From: Limivivens faecihominis | GTDB lineage: Bacteria > Bacillota > Clostridia > Lachnospirales > Lachnospiraceae | Direction of reading: 5' to 3' | DNA: 64,000 nucleotides | NCBI RefSeq assembly: GCF_020686945.1 | Contig: NZ_JAJEPR010000009.1 | Span: forward strand, 1-64,000 | Shown: positions 17,271 through 26,304 of the stretch, piece by piece | How the letters are laid out: each line of letters opens with the position of its first letter | How positions within the stretch are numbered: position 1 is the first letter of the stretch | Position numbers and translations under genes: made by a program | Notes under the pieces: generated by a model | What the model was told of the DNA's origin: nothing | Database searches by the model: none | Seen by the model: the letters and a program-made list of their open reading frames with translations, nothing else

Positions 17271-18947
17271 CTAGTATTTTTTTGTACAAACTGCCAATTC
17301 TTTCATTTCACGGGCGCTCTGACGAACCGTCGCTGTGATCTCCGCCCCGCCGAGGATTCTTGCCAGTTCCTCGATGCTCTCCTCATCGGAAAGTCTGCGG
17401 ATGAAGGTTTTCGCCTCCTGATCCACGATCTTTTTCTCGATGCAGAAATGCGTATCTGCCATGGAAGCGATCTGGGCCAGATGTGTGATGCAGATGACCT
17501 GACGGCTTCTGGCAATGACTGCCATTTTTTCCGAAACCTTCTGGGCGGTCCGGCCGCTGATACCCACGTCGATCTCATCGAAAATCATGGTTCCCACAGC
17601 GTCCTTATCCGCCAGAACGGTCTTGATGGCCAGCATCACACGGGAAAGTTCACCGCCGGAAGCCACTTTCTGAAGGGGCATCAGCGGCTGTCCCGGGTTC
17701 ATGGAAATCAGAAAGCAGATCGTATCAAAGCCTTCGGGTCCCGGCGCGCTCTCCTGAAAATCAATGGCAAATTTTACATCCAAGAAATTCAGATCCTTAA
17801 GAACCGCCGTAATTTTCCCGGAGAGGAGCTCCGCCGCTTTTTTTCGGATGGCACTGACTTTGGCGCAGGCAGAAAGAAGTTCCGCCCGCTTTGTCTCCAG
17901 TTCCTTTTTCAGCCGCAGCCGGTAGGCCTCGTAGTGCTCCAGCTCTTCCAGCCGCTCTTCCTTTTCCTTCTTATAAGAAAGAACTTTTTCGATGCTGCCG
18001 CCATATTTCGCTTTCAGGTGATTCAGAAGATTCAGCCGTTCTTCCGTACGGTTAAAACTTTCCGCATCAAAAGAAATGCTCTCCTGATAGTCTGCCAGTT
18101 CCCGGTGAAAATCATTCAGAAGATTATCAATATCCGCCAGCTCACTGGTAATCATTTCCAGTTTTTCATCATAAGCCGAAGCGGAAGAAAGGCTCCGGTA
18201 GGCTCTCGATACCAGCTCCGCGGCCCCGCCAAAATCGGAACTCGTGAGATTTTCCGCCTCCGTGACCCCTTCCATGATCTTCTGGCTGTTCACCTGACGG
18301 CGGTAGGCCTGTTCCAGCTCTTCATCCTCCCCCGTTTTCAGGGCGGCTTCCTCGATCTCTCCCACCTCGAAGGCCAGAAAATCCATCTCTTTGGCTCTGG
18401 CCATTTCGGAAAGATCGGTCGCTTTTAATTTTTTCTCCAGGGAATCGTACTCCCGGTAGAGATTCCGTACCGTATTTATGGGCTCCAGAAGCTCCTCCCC
18501 GGCAAAGGCATCGAGAATCGCCAGATGATTCTTCTGATGAAGCAGCGCCTGGTGTTCGTGCTGACCGTGAATATCGATAAGGATCTCGGAAACCTGACGG
18601 ACCAGAGACACCGGAACCGTCTCCCCGTTCACCTTGCTGACACTGCGGCCGTTTATCAGACGACGGCTGATGATAATCTGGTCGTCCTCCATCGGAATAT
18701 CGAGCCTTTCCAGTGCTTTTCGCTGACGCTCATTGTCCACGGAAAAAACAAGCTCCGCCAGGGCAAAGGCGGCATCCTCCCGGGCAAAGCCTTTAAAGCC
18801 TGCCAGGCCCAGTGCCACATTAACAGAACCAATGATAATGGATTTTCCTGCGCCGGTTTCTCCGGTCAGGATATTGAGGCCCTCGGTGAGATCAATGTCA
18901 GCCTCGTCGATGAGGGCCATATTTTTTACATGAATATTTAAAAGCAT
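17271..18947 (-). CDS. recN: DNA repair protein RecN
   Basis: SMC-like ATPase acting early in double-strand break repair. The 558 residues show the N-terminal Walker A (GETGAGKS), long central coiled coils (about 150-340, rich in Glu/Lys/Leu), then the ABC signature (ASGGELSRVMLAIK) and Walker B (TMIFDEIDVGISG) in the C-terminal head. The start lies 2 bases past the argR stop, so it is translationally coupled. The position between argR and spoIVB is the conserved Firmicute order. Confidence 0.96.
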   Translation of the reverse strand: MLLNIHVKNMALIDEADIDLTEGLNILTGETGAGKSIIIGSVNVALGLAGFKGFAREDAAFALAELVFSVDNERQRKALERLDIPMEDDQIIISRRLINGRSVSKVNGETVPVSLVRQVSEILIDIHGQHEHQALLHQKNHLAILDAFAGEELLEPINTVRNLYREYDSLEKKLKATDLSEMARAKEMDFLAFEVGEIEEAALKTGEDEELEQAYRRQVNSQKIMEGVTEAENLTSSDFGGAAELVSRAYRSLSSASAYDEKLEMITSELADIDNLLNDFHRELADYQESISFDAESFNRTEERLNLLNHLKAKYGGSIEKVLSYKKEKEERLEELEHYEAYRLRLKKELETKRAELLSACAKVSAIRKKAAELLSGKITAVLKDLNFLDVKFAIDFQESAPGPEGFDTICFLISMNPGQPLMPLQKVASGGELSRVMLAIKTVLADKDAVGTMIFDEIDVGISGRTAQKVSEKMAVIARSRQVICITHLAQIASMADTHFCIEKKIVDQEAKTFIRRLSDEESIEELARILGGAEITATVRQSAREMKELAVCTKKY

Positions 18948-18949
18948 AA

Positions 18950-19411
18950 TTATTCGTTCGGCTCTCCCACGATTTTACGGATTTTCTCCATGACAAGAAG
19001 CGTATCGTCTACGCTCCGGTTGGCGCACATGATAGTGTCATCCCCCGCGATGCACCCTGCCACCTCTGGCCACTGCATGGCGTCGATGGAAGCAGCCACC
19101 GCCATGGCCATCCCGGATACGGTCTTTACCACCAGAATGTTCTGGGCCATATCCATGGATAGGAAACCGTCTTTGAGAATCCTTAAATATTTTTCGTTCA
19201 TATTTCCTCTGGAAGCCTGCATGACCGCATATTTCTGCCGTCCGTCGTTCAGGGAGATCTTCGTCAGCTTCAGTTCCCGGATATCTCTCGACACAGTGGC
19301 CTGGGTCACACGGAAGCCTTCGCCGTTCAGAAGATCCGCCAGCTCTTCCTGTGTCTCCACATCGTTTCTGCTGATGAGATCAATAATTTTTGCATGTCTT
19401 GCAATTTTCAT
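18950..19411 (-). CDS. argR: Arginine repressor ArgR/AhrC
   Basis: Hexameric arginine-responsive regulator of arginine biosynthesis and catabolism genes. The 153 residues have the N-terminal winged helix (ETQEELADLLNGEG, VTQATVSRDIRELKL) and the C-terminal oligomerisation/arginine-binding domain ending with the GDDTIMCA motif. The ATG at 19411 is nine bases after AGGAGG; the upstream in-frame ATG overlaps nadK and lacks such a site. It lies between nadK and recN in one operon. No arg biosynthetic genes are in the window, so its targets lie elsewhere, perhaps including arcC. Confidence 0.94.
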   Translation of the reverse strand: MKIARHAKIIDLISRNDVETQEELADLLNGEGFRVTQATVSRDIRELKLTKISLNDGRQKYAVMQASRGNMNEKYLRILKDGFLSMDMAQNILVVKTVSGMAMAVAASIDAMQWPEVAGCIAGDDTIMCANRSVDDTLLVMEKIRKIVGEPNE

Positions 19412-19424
19412 TTGCCGGTTCCTC

Positions 19425-20285
19425 CTACTGTCCATTCATTTTGGTCCGAAGGACCTCCAGAAAGCTGATCTGGTTAATCTTGATCAGCCGGGTCTTTTTC
19501 ACCGCCTTTCGGATCACGACTTTGTCCGTGCAGGTAAGACGCGCAGAAGTATCTCCGTCAAAGGTCACTTCCGCGCCGTCGCCGCTTCTGCTATGACCCG
19601 GAAGCATTTCCACTGTGATCTCCGCGTCGTCCGGAAGAATGATACTGCGGGTGTTCAGCGTATGAGGCGCTACGGGAGTCATGAGAAGCAGAGAAGCTTC
19701 CGGCGAGACAATGGGGCCTCCCGCCGACAGGCTGTAGCCTGTGGAACCCGTAGGTGTGGAAACCACCATCGCGTCTGCACTGTAACGGTTTAGGTACTCT
19801 CCATTCACATAGATCTTAAAATCGATGATCCGAAGCTTGCCGTAGCGGCCAATGACGATATCGTTCAAAGCCAGATCTTCCATGACTTTTTTTCCCTGAT
19901 GGTAAACCTCGCCATAGATCATCATGCGGCTGACAAGCTGATAATCCCCCGCCAGAAGCCGTTCGAGAGCCGGCTCGATGCCCCGGCGGTCCACCTCGGC
20001 AAGATATCCCAGCGTGCCCATATTGATGCCAAGGAGCGGGAGATCCCGCTCGGTCAGGTCCCTTGAGGCCTGCAGAAGGGTTCCGTCCCCACCAAGCACC
20101 AGCACACAGTCCACATCCTCCGGAATAACGGAAGCATCGGTGTACTTATAGCTGCCGCCACCCTCCGCCGGATTTTCCCGGATGGTACATTTTTTTCCCC
20201 GTTTTTCCAGATACTCTTTCACAAAACGGGTCGTCTGAAATTCCGGGTCCTTGTCTTTATTGGTTACGATATAAAAACTGTCCAT
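19425..20285 (-). CDS. nadK: NAD kinase
   Basis: Phosphorylates NAD to NADP. The 286 residues contain the diagnostic GGDGTLLQ motif, the NDIVI segment and the glycine-rich TPTGSTGYSLSAGGPIV motif that binds NAD. A glycine-rich loop (EGGGSYKYTD) follows the N-terminal subdomain. The gene lies 5 bases after tlyA and 13 bases before argR, part of the long nusB-recN transcription unit. Confidence 0.95.
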   Translation of the reverse strand: MDSFYIVTNKDKDPEFQTTRFVKEYLEKRGKKCTIRENPAEGGGSYKYTDASVIPEDVDCVLVLGGDGTLLQASRDLTERDLPLLGINMGTLGYLAEVDRRGIEPALERLLAGDYQLVSRMMIYGEVYHQGKKVMEDLALNDIVIGRYGKLRIIDFKIYVNGEYLNRYSADAMVVSTPTGSTGYSLSAGGPIVSPEASLLLMTPVAPHTLNTRSIILPDDAEITVEMLPGHSRSGDGAEVTFDGDTSARLTCTDKVVIRKAVKKTRLIKINQISFLEVLRTKMNGQ

Positions 20286-20290
20286 ATTTT

Positions 20291-21100
20291 TTACCGGTCC
20301 AGCGTCTTATGCGCTTCCTCCACCACTGCGGTTACATCCACCGGGAACTCGGTCTGAACAAAGCCCTCCGGCTGTTTTTTGATATGCAGAAGATACTCGA
20401 TGTTTCCCTCCGGTCCCTTGATCGGGGAAAACTCCAGGTTCTTCACCTCGAAAGCGATACTTCCCGCGTAGGCGATGACCATGCGGATCACTTCCTCATG
20501 AACGGCCTTATCGCGGACAACGCCTTTCTTTCCGACTTTCTCCCGGCCGGCCTCAAACTGAGGTTTGATGAGGCAGACCACCTCGCCGTCCTCCGTCAGA
20601 AGATTTCGCACGAGGAGCAATACCTTGGTAAGAGAGATAAAGGAAACGTCGATGGAGGAAAATGCCACAGGCTCCTGAATATCCTCCGGTGTCACATAGC
20701 GGATGTTGGTCTTTTCCATGCAGACTACCCGCGGATCGTTTCGAAGCTTCCAGTCCAACTGGCCATGACCCACATCCACGGAGTAGACCTTCACAGCTCC
20801 GTTCTGGAGCATGCAGTCAGTGAAACCACCGGTGGAGGCTCCCACATCCATGCAGACCTTTCCTTCCAGAGTCACAGCAAAGTGGCTCATGGCTTTTTCC
20901 AGCTTCAGGCCCCCCCGGCTCACATATTTCAGTGTATTTCCCCGGACCTCGATCTTTGCCTCTTCCTTAAACATGCTTCCGGCCTTATCTTCCTTCTGGC
21001 CGTCCACATAGACCTGACCGGCCATGATGATGGCTTTCGCCTTCTCTCTCGATGTGGCGTAGCCCTGCTGCACCAGCAACATATCCAAACGTTCTTTCAT
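20291..21100 (-). CDS. tlyA: TlyA-family rRNA 2'-O-methyltransferase
   Basis: The 269 residues combine an N-terminal S4 RNA-binding domain (ERLDMLLVQQGYATSREKAK) with an FtsJ-like Rossmann methyltransferase (CMDVGASTGGFTDCML, SAM site; KPQFEAGREKVGKKG). Family members methylate 16S and 23S rRNA riboses, which affects capreomycin sensitivity in mycobacteria, and were once called hemolysins. The gene is the B. subtilis yqxC equivalent and has the same position, between dxs and nadK/argR. Confidence 0.93.
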   Translation of the reverse strand: MKERLDMLLVQQGYATSREKAKAIIMAGQVYVDGQKEDKAGSMFKEEAKIEVRGNTLKYVSRGGLKLEKAMSHFAVTLEGKVCMDVGASTGGFTDCMLQNGAVKVYSVDVGHGQLDWKLRNDPRVVCMEKTNIRYVTPEDIQEPVAFSSIDVSFISLTKVLLLVRNLLTEDGEVVCLIKPQFEAGREKVGKKGVVRDKAVHEEVIRMVIAYAGSIAFEVKNLEFSPIKGPEGNIEYLLHIKKQPEGFVQTEFPVDVTAVVEEAHKTLDR

Positions 21101-21121
21101 GATTTCTTCCTTCCCCGGCGC

Positions 21122-22999
21122 TCATCGCTCCGGGTTCTGGCCCAGGGCTGCCGCCATTACTTTTTTCAGTATGATGGAGGCGCTGATGCCTGTCTCTTCC
21201 TTCAGGACCTCCACATTTCCGTGTTCGATATAATCATCCGGCAGAGAAATGTTCAGAAGAGAAGCCTCGCTTCCGATCTCATTTAAGTAATCCAGCACAT
21301 GTTCTCCGAAACCGCCGCATTTTACATTTTCTTCCATCGTCACAAAAAGCCTGTGATCCTTCGCAAGCTCCCGGATCAGGTCTTTGTCGATGGGCTTTAC
21401 AAACCGCGCGTTGACCAGCGTACAGGAGAAGCCTCTCTCCCGAAGCCCGTGGCGCACTTCCTCCGCGGTCTTCACCATGCTTCCCACAGCCAGAAGGACG
21501 ATATCCTCCTCGTCGTAGATGACCTCGCTCTTTCCGAAAGCGATGGGTGCCCGAAACTCCTGCAGGCCGTCGTAGGCCTCGCCTCTGGGGTAACGAACGG
21601 CAATCGGGCCGTCATAGTTCACCGCAAATTTCATCATATCCGAAAGCTCCCATTTATTCTTGGGGGCCATGATGCACATGTTGGGAATCGTGGACAAAAA
21701 CGAAAGGTCGAAAATTCCCTGATGGGTCTCTCCGTCGCTCCCCACAAGACCTGCCCGGTCAACGGCAAAGACCACATGCATGTTCTGGATACAGACGTCA
21801 TGCAGGATCTGATCGTAGGCCCTCTGAAGGAAGGAGGAATAAATGGCCACCACCGGCTTTAAACCGGCCGCTGCAAGTCCCGCCGCAAAGGTCACTGCAT
21901 GCTCCTCCGCGATGCCCACGTCGAAGAACCGGTCCGGGAAATTGCTATGGAACCGTTTCAGACCGGTGCCCACCTCCATGGCAGCCGTCACAGCCACCAC
22001 CTTCGGATCGCGGTCTCCCATTTTCCTCATGATGGTGGAAAAAACATCGGTCCAGTTCGCCTTCACCCGCTTGTTCTTCGGAAGGCCGGTAGCGATATCA
22101 AAAGGCTCTGCACCGTGGAATCTGGCAGGATGGCGCTCTGCCGGAGCATAACCTTTTCCTTTCTTCGTGAAGACATGAAGGAGCACGGCTCCTTCGACCC
22201 TCTTGGCTTCTTCCAGCGCCCGCATCACCTGGCCGATGTTGTGACCGTCCACGGGGCCCAAATAGGTAAGACCCATATTTTCAAAAAGCATGCCCGGAAT
22301 AAACAGCTGCTTGAGGCCGTTCTTTGTCTTCCGAATCCTGCTGACAATCTTCTCTCCGTAGACCGGGACGCGATTCAGGGAATCCGTCACCGCGGTCTTC
22401 AGGTTCAGATAACCCTCCGCCGTACGGAGACTGCCGAGATAATTTGACATGCCGCCCACGTTCTCGGAAATCGACATGTTGTTGTCGTTCAGAACGATGA
22501 TAAAATTGCTCTTCAGGCGGGCGGCGTTATTCATGGCCTCGTAGGCCATTCCGCCGGTGAGGGAGCCGTCTCCGATGACGGAAATCACATAGTTATCCCC
22601 GCCTAAGATTTCCCTGGCCCGCACAAGACCGAGGCCTGCGGAAATCGAGGTGGAACTGTGGCCCGTATCAAAGGCATCGCAGTCGCTCTCTTTTCTCTTT
22701 GGGAAACCGCTCATGCCGCCGTATTTTCTTAAAGTATCAAAGCCTTCCCGCCTGCCGGTGAGAAGCTTATGGGTATAGGCCTGATGGCCCACATCCCAGA
22801 CGATCTTGTCCTCCGGAAGGTTAAAAGTCAGATGGAGAGCCATCGTCAGCTCCACAACACCCAGATTGGATGCCAGATGACCGCCCGTATTGCTGATCTT
22901 CTCGATGAGAAATTCCCGGATCTCCTGAGCCAGGGCCGTGAGCTCCTCTCCTTTCAGCTTTTTGATGTCACCTGCCTGATTGATTTGTTCCAAATACAT
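21122..22999 (-). CDS. dxs: 1-Deoxy-D-xylulose-5-phosphate synthase
   Basis: First enzyme of the MEP isoprenoid pathway; condenses pyruvate with glyceraldehyde 3-phosphate using thiamine diphosphate. In the 625 residues: GGHLASNLG near the start, the ThDP motif GDGSLTGGMAYEAMNNA, transketolase-type pyrimidine domain (GIAEEHAVTFAAGLA) and DRAGLVGSDGETHQG, then the C-terminal transketolase domain. It follows ispA in the operon; ispG of the same pathway is at 51289-52350. The start has AAGGTGA upstream. Confidence 0.97.
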   Translation of the reverse strand: MYLEQINQAGDIKKLKGEELTALAQEIREFLIEKISNTGGHLASNLGVVELTMALHLTFNLPEDKIVWDVGHQAYTHKLLTGRREGFDTLRKYGGMSGFPKRKESDCDAFDTGHSSTSISAGLGLVRAREILGGDNYVISVIGDGSLTGGMAYEAMNNAARLKSNFIIVLNDNNMSISENVGGMSNYLGSLRTAEGYLNLKTAVTDSLNRVPVYGEKIVSRIRKTKNGLKQLFIPGMLFENMGLTYLGPVDGHNIGQVMRALEEAKRVEGAVLLHVFTKKGKGYAPAERHPARFHGAEPFDIATGLPKNKRVKANWTDVFSTIMRKMGDRDPKVVAVTAAMEVGTGLKRFHSNFPDRFFDVGIAEEHAVTFAAGLAAAGLKPVVAIYSSFLQRAYDQILHDVCIQNMHVVFAVDRAGLVGSDGETHQGIFDLSFLSTIPNMCIMAPKNKWELSDMMKFAVNYDGPIAVRYPRGEAYDGLQEFRAPIAFGKSEVIYDEEDIVLLAVGSMVKTAEEVRHGLRERGFSCTLVNARFVKPIDKDLIRELAKDHRLFVTMEENVKCGGFGEHVLDYLNEIGSEASLLNISLPDDYIEHGNVEVLKEETGISASIILKKVMAAALGQNPER

Positions 23000-23029
23000 C
23001 CATTTTCACCTTCTTGTATTTTTTCCGTG

Positions 23030-23917
23030 TTATTTCTTTCGATCAATGAGGCTTTTCAGAAGCTCCATAAGAAACGGATTTTTCTCTTCCAGCGTGTCAA
23101 GCTCCTCGATGGCTTCATCGGACAGCCGTCTCACGTCTTCCCGGGCTTTCTCGATTCCTTCCAGGGTCACATAGGTGGTCTTGCGGTTCTCTTCGTCGCT
23201 GCCCACCGGTTTGCCCAGAGTTTCCGTGGTGCTCACAACGTCCAGAATATCGTCCTGAATCTGAAAAGCCAGTCCCACCTTGCCTGCCACCCGCTCAAGG
23301 AGGGCGATTTTCTCATCGGAGGCCCCGGCCAGAACAGCTCCGACCATCATGGAAGCCTCGATGAGGGCGCTGGTCTTTAAGCGATAGATGAAATCCAGTC
23401 TTTCTCGTTCCAGATTCTTCCCTTCATACTCCACATCCACGCACTGACCGCCCAACATTCCATAAATTCCCGTTTTTGCAGTCAAAATCCGGAAAGCCTT
23501 TCCGATGCGCTCATGCCCCGGCTCCAGGGCAAAAGCCCGGGCCGCTGTTTCATAGGCATAGTTTAAAAGAGCGTCGCCGGCCAGAATTGCCATGGCTTCG
23601 CCGTAAACCACATGGGTGGTCTTTTTGCCCCGGCGGTACTCATCGTTATCAAGAGCCGGCAGATCGTCGTGAATCAGGGAATGGGTGTGGATCATTTCCA
23701 TGGCCGCCATAAAGGGGCGGATCACCTCGCCTGTTCCACCGAACATCCGGTAGGTCTCCGCCATCAATAAGGGACGAAGCCGTTTGCCGCCGGCTTTCAT
23801 GCTGTAATTCATCGCCTCAAGGATCGTCTTCTGAAAACCTTCTTCCTCGGGCAGAAACTCATAGACCGTTTTTTCTGTTTCCTGTACTTTCTGTTTCAGC
23901 TCATCCTCAAAATTCAT
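23030..23917 (-). CDS. ispA: Short-chain polyprenyl diphosphate synthase (farnesyl diphosphate synthase)
   Basis: Head-to-tail condensation of isoprenyl diphosphates. The 295 residues show the first aspartate-rich motif DDLPALDND preceded by HDDL context, the GKKTTH lysine/arginine patch, and the second aspartate-rich motif FQIQDDILD. The spacing of the first motif (two extra residues) is the pattern of bacterial farnesyl/geranylgeranyl synthases. It overlaps the end of xseB by 11 bases and is followed 30 bases later by dxs. Confidence 0.94.
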   Translation of the reverse strand: MNFEDELKQKVQETEKTVYEFLPEEEGFQKTILEAMNYSMKAGGKRLRPLLMAETYRMFGGTGEVIRPFMAAMEMIHTHSLIHDDLPALDNDEYRRGKKTTHVVYGEAMAILAGDALLNYAYETAARAFALEPGHERIGKAFRILTAKTGIYGMLGGQCVDVEYEGKNLERERLDFIYRLKTSALIEASMMVGAVLAGASDEKIALLERVAGKVGLAFQIQDDILDVVSTTETLGKPVGSDEENRKTTYVTLEGIEKAREDVRRLSDEAIEELDTLEEKNPFLMELLKSLIDRKK

Positions 23918-24119
23918 CTGCTTCTCCCTGATCGTTCAGTACCAGCATGGCTTTCTCCACCGTGTCGATCTTTTCTCCGGCAGCCTTCAAAAGCGCCATG
24001 CCTTCTTTGTATTTTTCAAAGGAATCCTCCAGGGAAATCTCCCGACTTTCCAGTGCCTCCAGAAGACCTTCCATCTCCCCGAAAATTTCCTCCAGTGTCT
24101 GTTCTTTCTGCTCTGCCAT
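23907..24119 (-). CDS. xseB: Exodeoxyribonuclease VII small subunit
   Basis: Small subunit of the ssDNA exonuclease XseAB. The 70-residue protein has the typical short two-helix layout with TLEEIFGEMEGLLEALES and ISLEDSFEKYKEGM. It sits between xseA (11-base gap) and ispA (11-base overlap), the order seen across Firmicutes. Confidence 0.94.
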   Translation of the reverse strand: MAEQKEQTLEEIFGEMEGLLEALESREISLEDSFEKYKEGMALLKAAGEKIDTVEKAMLVLNDQGEADEF

Positions 24120-24130
24120 TTCTGTTCCCC

Positions 24131-25333
24131 TTACTCTTTTTCTTCCACACGGGCAGAAAGCCTGCCGTCCGCAAAATAAAGCGTCAGCTTCTCTCCGACC
24201 TTCGCCTCTTTTGCTCCGGTGAGGCGCTTCCCGTCCTCCCCGGCCACATAGGCATAGCCCTGATTCAGCTTTTTGAGAGGCGAAGCCCCGTTCAACCGCT
24301 CGATATAAAAGGCCAGAGCCTGCCTGTTCTCCCGGATCTTTCCCTCCATCAGCTTTCGGAAAAGCTCGTCCAGATCCGCCAGGCGCTGCCTTTTCTCCAG
24401 GAGCTGCTGCCCCGGGCTTAAGCGCTCCAGTTTCCAGGAAAAAGTCTCAAGCTTCTCTCTTTTTTCCCGGACCTTGTCTTCCATCAGACGGTTCAGCCGG
24501 TCGTCAAAATCCCGGAGACTCTGAAGGATGCTCCCCAGATCCGCCACCGCCAGCTCTGCTGCCGCTGAAGGTGTCGGAGCCCGAAGATCCGCCACAAAAT
24601 CCGAGATCGTCGTATCCGTCTCATGGCCCACGGCAGAGATCACCGGCGTCTCACAGGCAAAAATTGCCCGGGCCACTTTTTCCTCATTGAAAGCCCACAG
24701 ATCCTCCATGGAACCGCCGCCCCGACCCACAATGATAACGTCCACACCGTACTTGTCCAGAACCTCGATTCCTTTTACGATACTGTCCACCGCTCCCTCG
24801 CCCTGAACCAGCGCCGGATAGAGAACCAGCTGGATGAAGGGATTCCGCCGCCTCGAGATATTCATGATATCCCGGATGGCCGCTCCCGTTGAGGCCGTCA
24901 CAATCCCCAGCCTCTTCACAAAAGCCGGAATCGGCTTCTTATATGCGGGGTCAAACATGCCCATCTCGGAGAGTTCTTCCTTCAGCTGCTCGAAGCGCTC
25001 ATAGAGAAGGCCGGCTCCCTCCCGGATGATCTCCGAGGCATAAAGCTGATAGCGGCCGTCCCGCTCGTAGACGCTGATGCTCCCCAAAACTGTCACAGAC
25101 TGACCATTTTCCAGTTGAAAAGTCAGGCCCTTTCTGAAACTTAAAAACATCACGCAGGGCATGGTCCCAGTCTCATCCTTCAGCGAAAAATAAATATGGC
25201 CGGAGGGATGGTATTTGCAGTTGGAGACCTCTCCCCGGACATAAATCCTTTTCAGAAGGAAATCCTGGGTAAACATGTTTTTGATATAGTTATTTACCTG
25301 GCCGACGCTGTAGACGTTCTTCTGCTGTCTCAC
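24131..25333 (-). CDS. xseA: Exodeoxyribonuclease VII large subunit
   Basis: Catalytic subunit of exonuclease VII, which degrades single-stranded DNA in both directions. The 400 residues have an N-terminal OB-fold (VYSVGQVNNYIKN, EVSNCKYHPSGHIYFSLKD), the catalytic centre (GIVTASTGAAIRDI, VIIVGRGGGSMEDLWAFNEE, SAVGHETDTTISDFVADLRAPTPSAAAE), and a C-terminal coiled region ending in NQGYAYV. The start overlaps the nusB stop by 4 bases. Confidence 0.96.
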   Translation of the reverse strand: MRQQKNVYSVGQVNNYIKNMFTQDFLLKRIYVRGEVSNCKYHPSGHIYFSLKDETGTMPCVMFLSFRKGLTFQLENGQSVTVLGSISVYERDGRYQLYASEIIREGAGLLYERFEQLKEELSEMGMFDPAYKKPIPAFVKRLGIVTASTGAAIRDIMNISRRRNPFIQLVLYPALVQGEGAVDSIVKGIEVLDKYGVDVIIVGRGGGSMEDLWAFNEEKVARAIFACETPVISAVGHETDTTISDFVADLRAPTPSAAAELAVADLGSILQSLRDFDDRLNRLMEDKVREKREKLETFSWKLERLSPGQQLLEKRQRLADLDELFRKLMEGKIRENRQALAFYIERLNGASPLKKLNQGYAYVAGEDGKRLTGAKEAKVGEKLTLYFADGRLSARVEEKE

Positions 25334-25737
25334 TGTCTGGCCAGTTTTCCGAGAATACCGTTGATAAAGGAGGCACTTTCGTTCTCGCCGAAGCTCTTGG
25401 CAAGCTCCACGGCCTCGTTGATGGCTACGCCGACGGGGATATCATCATCGTAAAGCATCTCGTAGACACCCAGGCGCAGGATGGAAAGATCGGATTTGCC
25501 GATTCGCTCCAGCTTCCAGCCCTTTGCTGCTCCTGCAATCTTCTCGTCGATCTCCGGAAGAACCGCGCAGATGTTCTCGTATTTCTCCTCGATATAAGCG
25601 TGATCCTTCTCGCTGATCTCCTTCTCCGGGAAATCTTCAAAGTAGGATTTCACCTGCTCCGCCATTTCCTCTTTGCTGTAAAATTCCACCATGAACAGAA
25701 GTTTAAAAATTTCTTCTCTCAGTTCTCGTCTCGTCAT
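25330..25737 (-). CDS. nusB: Transcription antitermination factor NusB
   Basis: RNA-binding partner of NusE (S10) in rRNA antitermination. The 135 residues match the all-helical NusB fold, with RRELREEIFKLLFMVEF at the start and the conserved VAINEAVELAKSFG segment near the C-terminus. It heads the xse-isp-dxs-recN run. folD, which often sits between nusB and xseA in Bacillus, is absent here. Confidence 0.94.
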   Translation of the reverse strand: MTRRELREEIFKLLFMVEFYSKEEMAEQVKSYFEDFPEKEISEKDHAYIEEKYENICAVLPEIDEKIAGAAKGWKLERIGKSDLSILRLGVYEMLYDDDIPVGVAINEAVELAKSFGENESASFINGILGKLARQ

Positions 25738-25768
25738 TCTTTTTTCCTCTCAGATGTTTTTATAGCCG

Positions 25769-25797
25769 AAAAGGGATGCCCGCCTGGGACATCCCTC
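25769..25797 (-). terminator. Hairpin between asp23 and nusB
   Basis: On the minus strand GGGATGTCCC folds against GGGCATCCC and is followed by TTTT. It looks like a partial terminator that would lower nusB-operon transcription relative to asp23. Confidence 0.55.
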
Positions 25798-25826
25798 CTC
25801 ATTCAGGGAGCATTCCGCTCTCCCGG

Positions 25827-26210
25827 TCAATCGTGTTTCTCCATGCATACGCTTGCGATGGTCACATTCACGTCGGAAACGATAAGCCCTGTCATGTTCT
25901 CAATGGATGCTTTCACTTTTTCCTGAACCATACGGCTGGTCTTGGGAACGCTGTAACCATAATCGATATTGATCGCTACCTCTACAGCCACTTCTCCATT
26001 GTCCACGCTGACCTTGATTCCCTTGGAAAGTTTCTTCATTCCAAGCTTGCTGACCAGCTCGTTCGTAATATTTCCAGCCATGCTGGCAACGCCTTCCACC
26101 TCTGTGGCAGCGAGTCCGGCAATGATCGCAACTACCTCATCCGCAATCTGAACCTGTCCGATGGCTTCGTCAGACTGAATCGTATAACTGTTCTGATTTT
26201 CCTCTTTCAT
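25827..26210 (-). CDS. Asp23/Gls24 family protein (YqhY type)
   Basis: A 127-residue Asp23/Gls24 (DUF322) protein. Typical parts are the opening IADEVVAIIAGLAATEVEGVA, the central GIKVSVDNGEVAVEVAI beta region, and the tail VPKTSRMVQEKVKASIENMTGL. Members are soluble, often abundant, and tied to the envelope or, for YqhY in B. subtilis, to acetyl-CoA carboxylase balance. It sits just before nusB as yqhY does in B. subtilis, but accB/accC are not beside it here. The exact role is unknown. Confidence 0.9.
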   Translation of the reverse strand: MKEENQNSYTIQSDEAIGQVQIADEVVAIIAGLAATEVEGVASMAGNITNELVSKLGMKKLSKGIKVSVDNGEVAVEVAINIDYGYSVPKTSRMVQEKVKASIENMTGLIVSDVNVTIASVCMEKHD

Positions 26211-26256
26211 GCTCCAACCTCCTTACGGTTCCTGTAACGCGAAAATCTTCTTTTCT

Positions 26257-26284
26257 ATTATAACAAACTTTGCCCGTTTTGCAA
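26257..26284 (-). promoter_or_regulatory. Sigma-A-type promoter of asp23-nusB operon
   Basis: TTGCAA (26279-26284) and TATAAT (26257-26262) on the minus strand with a 16-bp spacer, about 47 bases before the asp23 start. Confidence 0.65.
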
Positions 26285-26304
26285 ATAGAAATATGGAAAC
26301 ATTA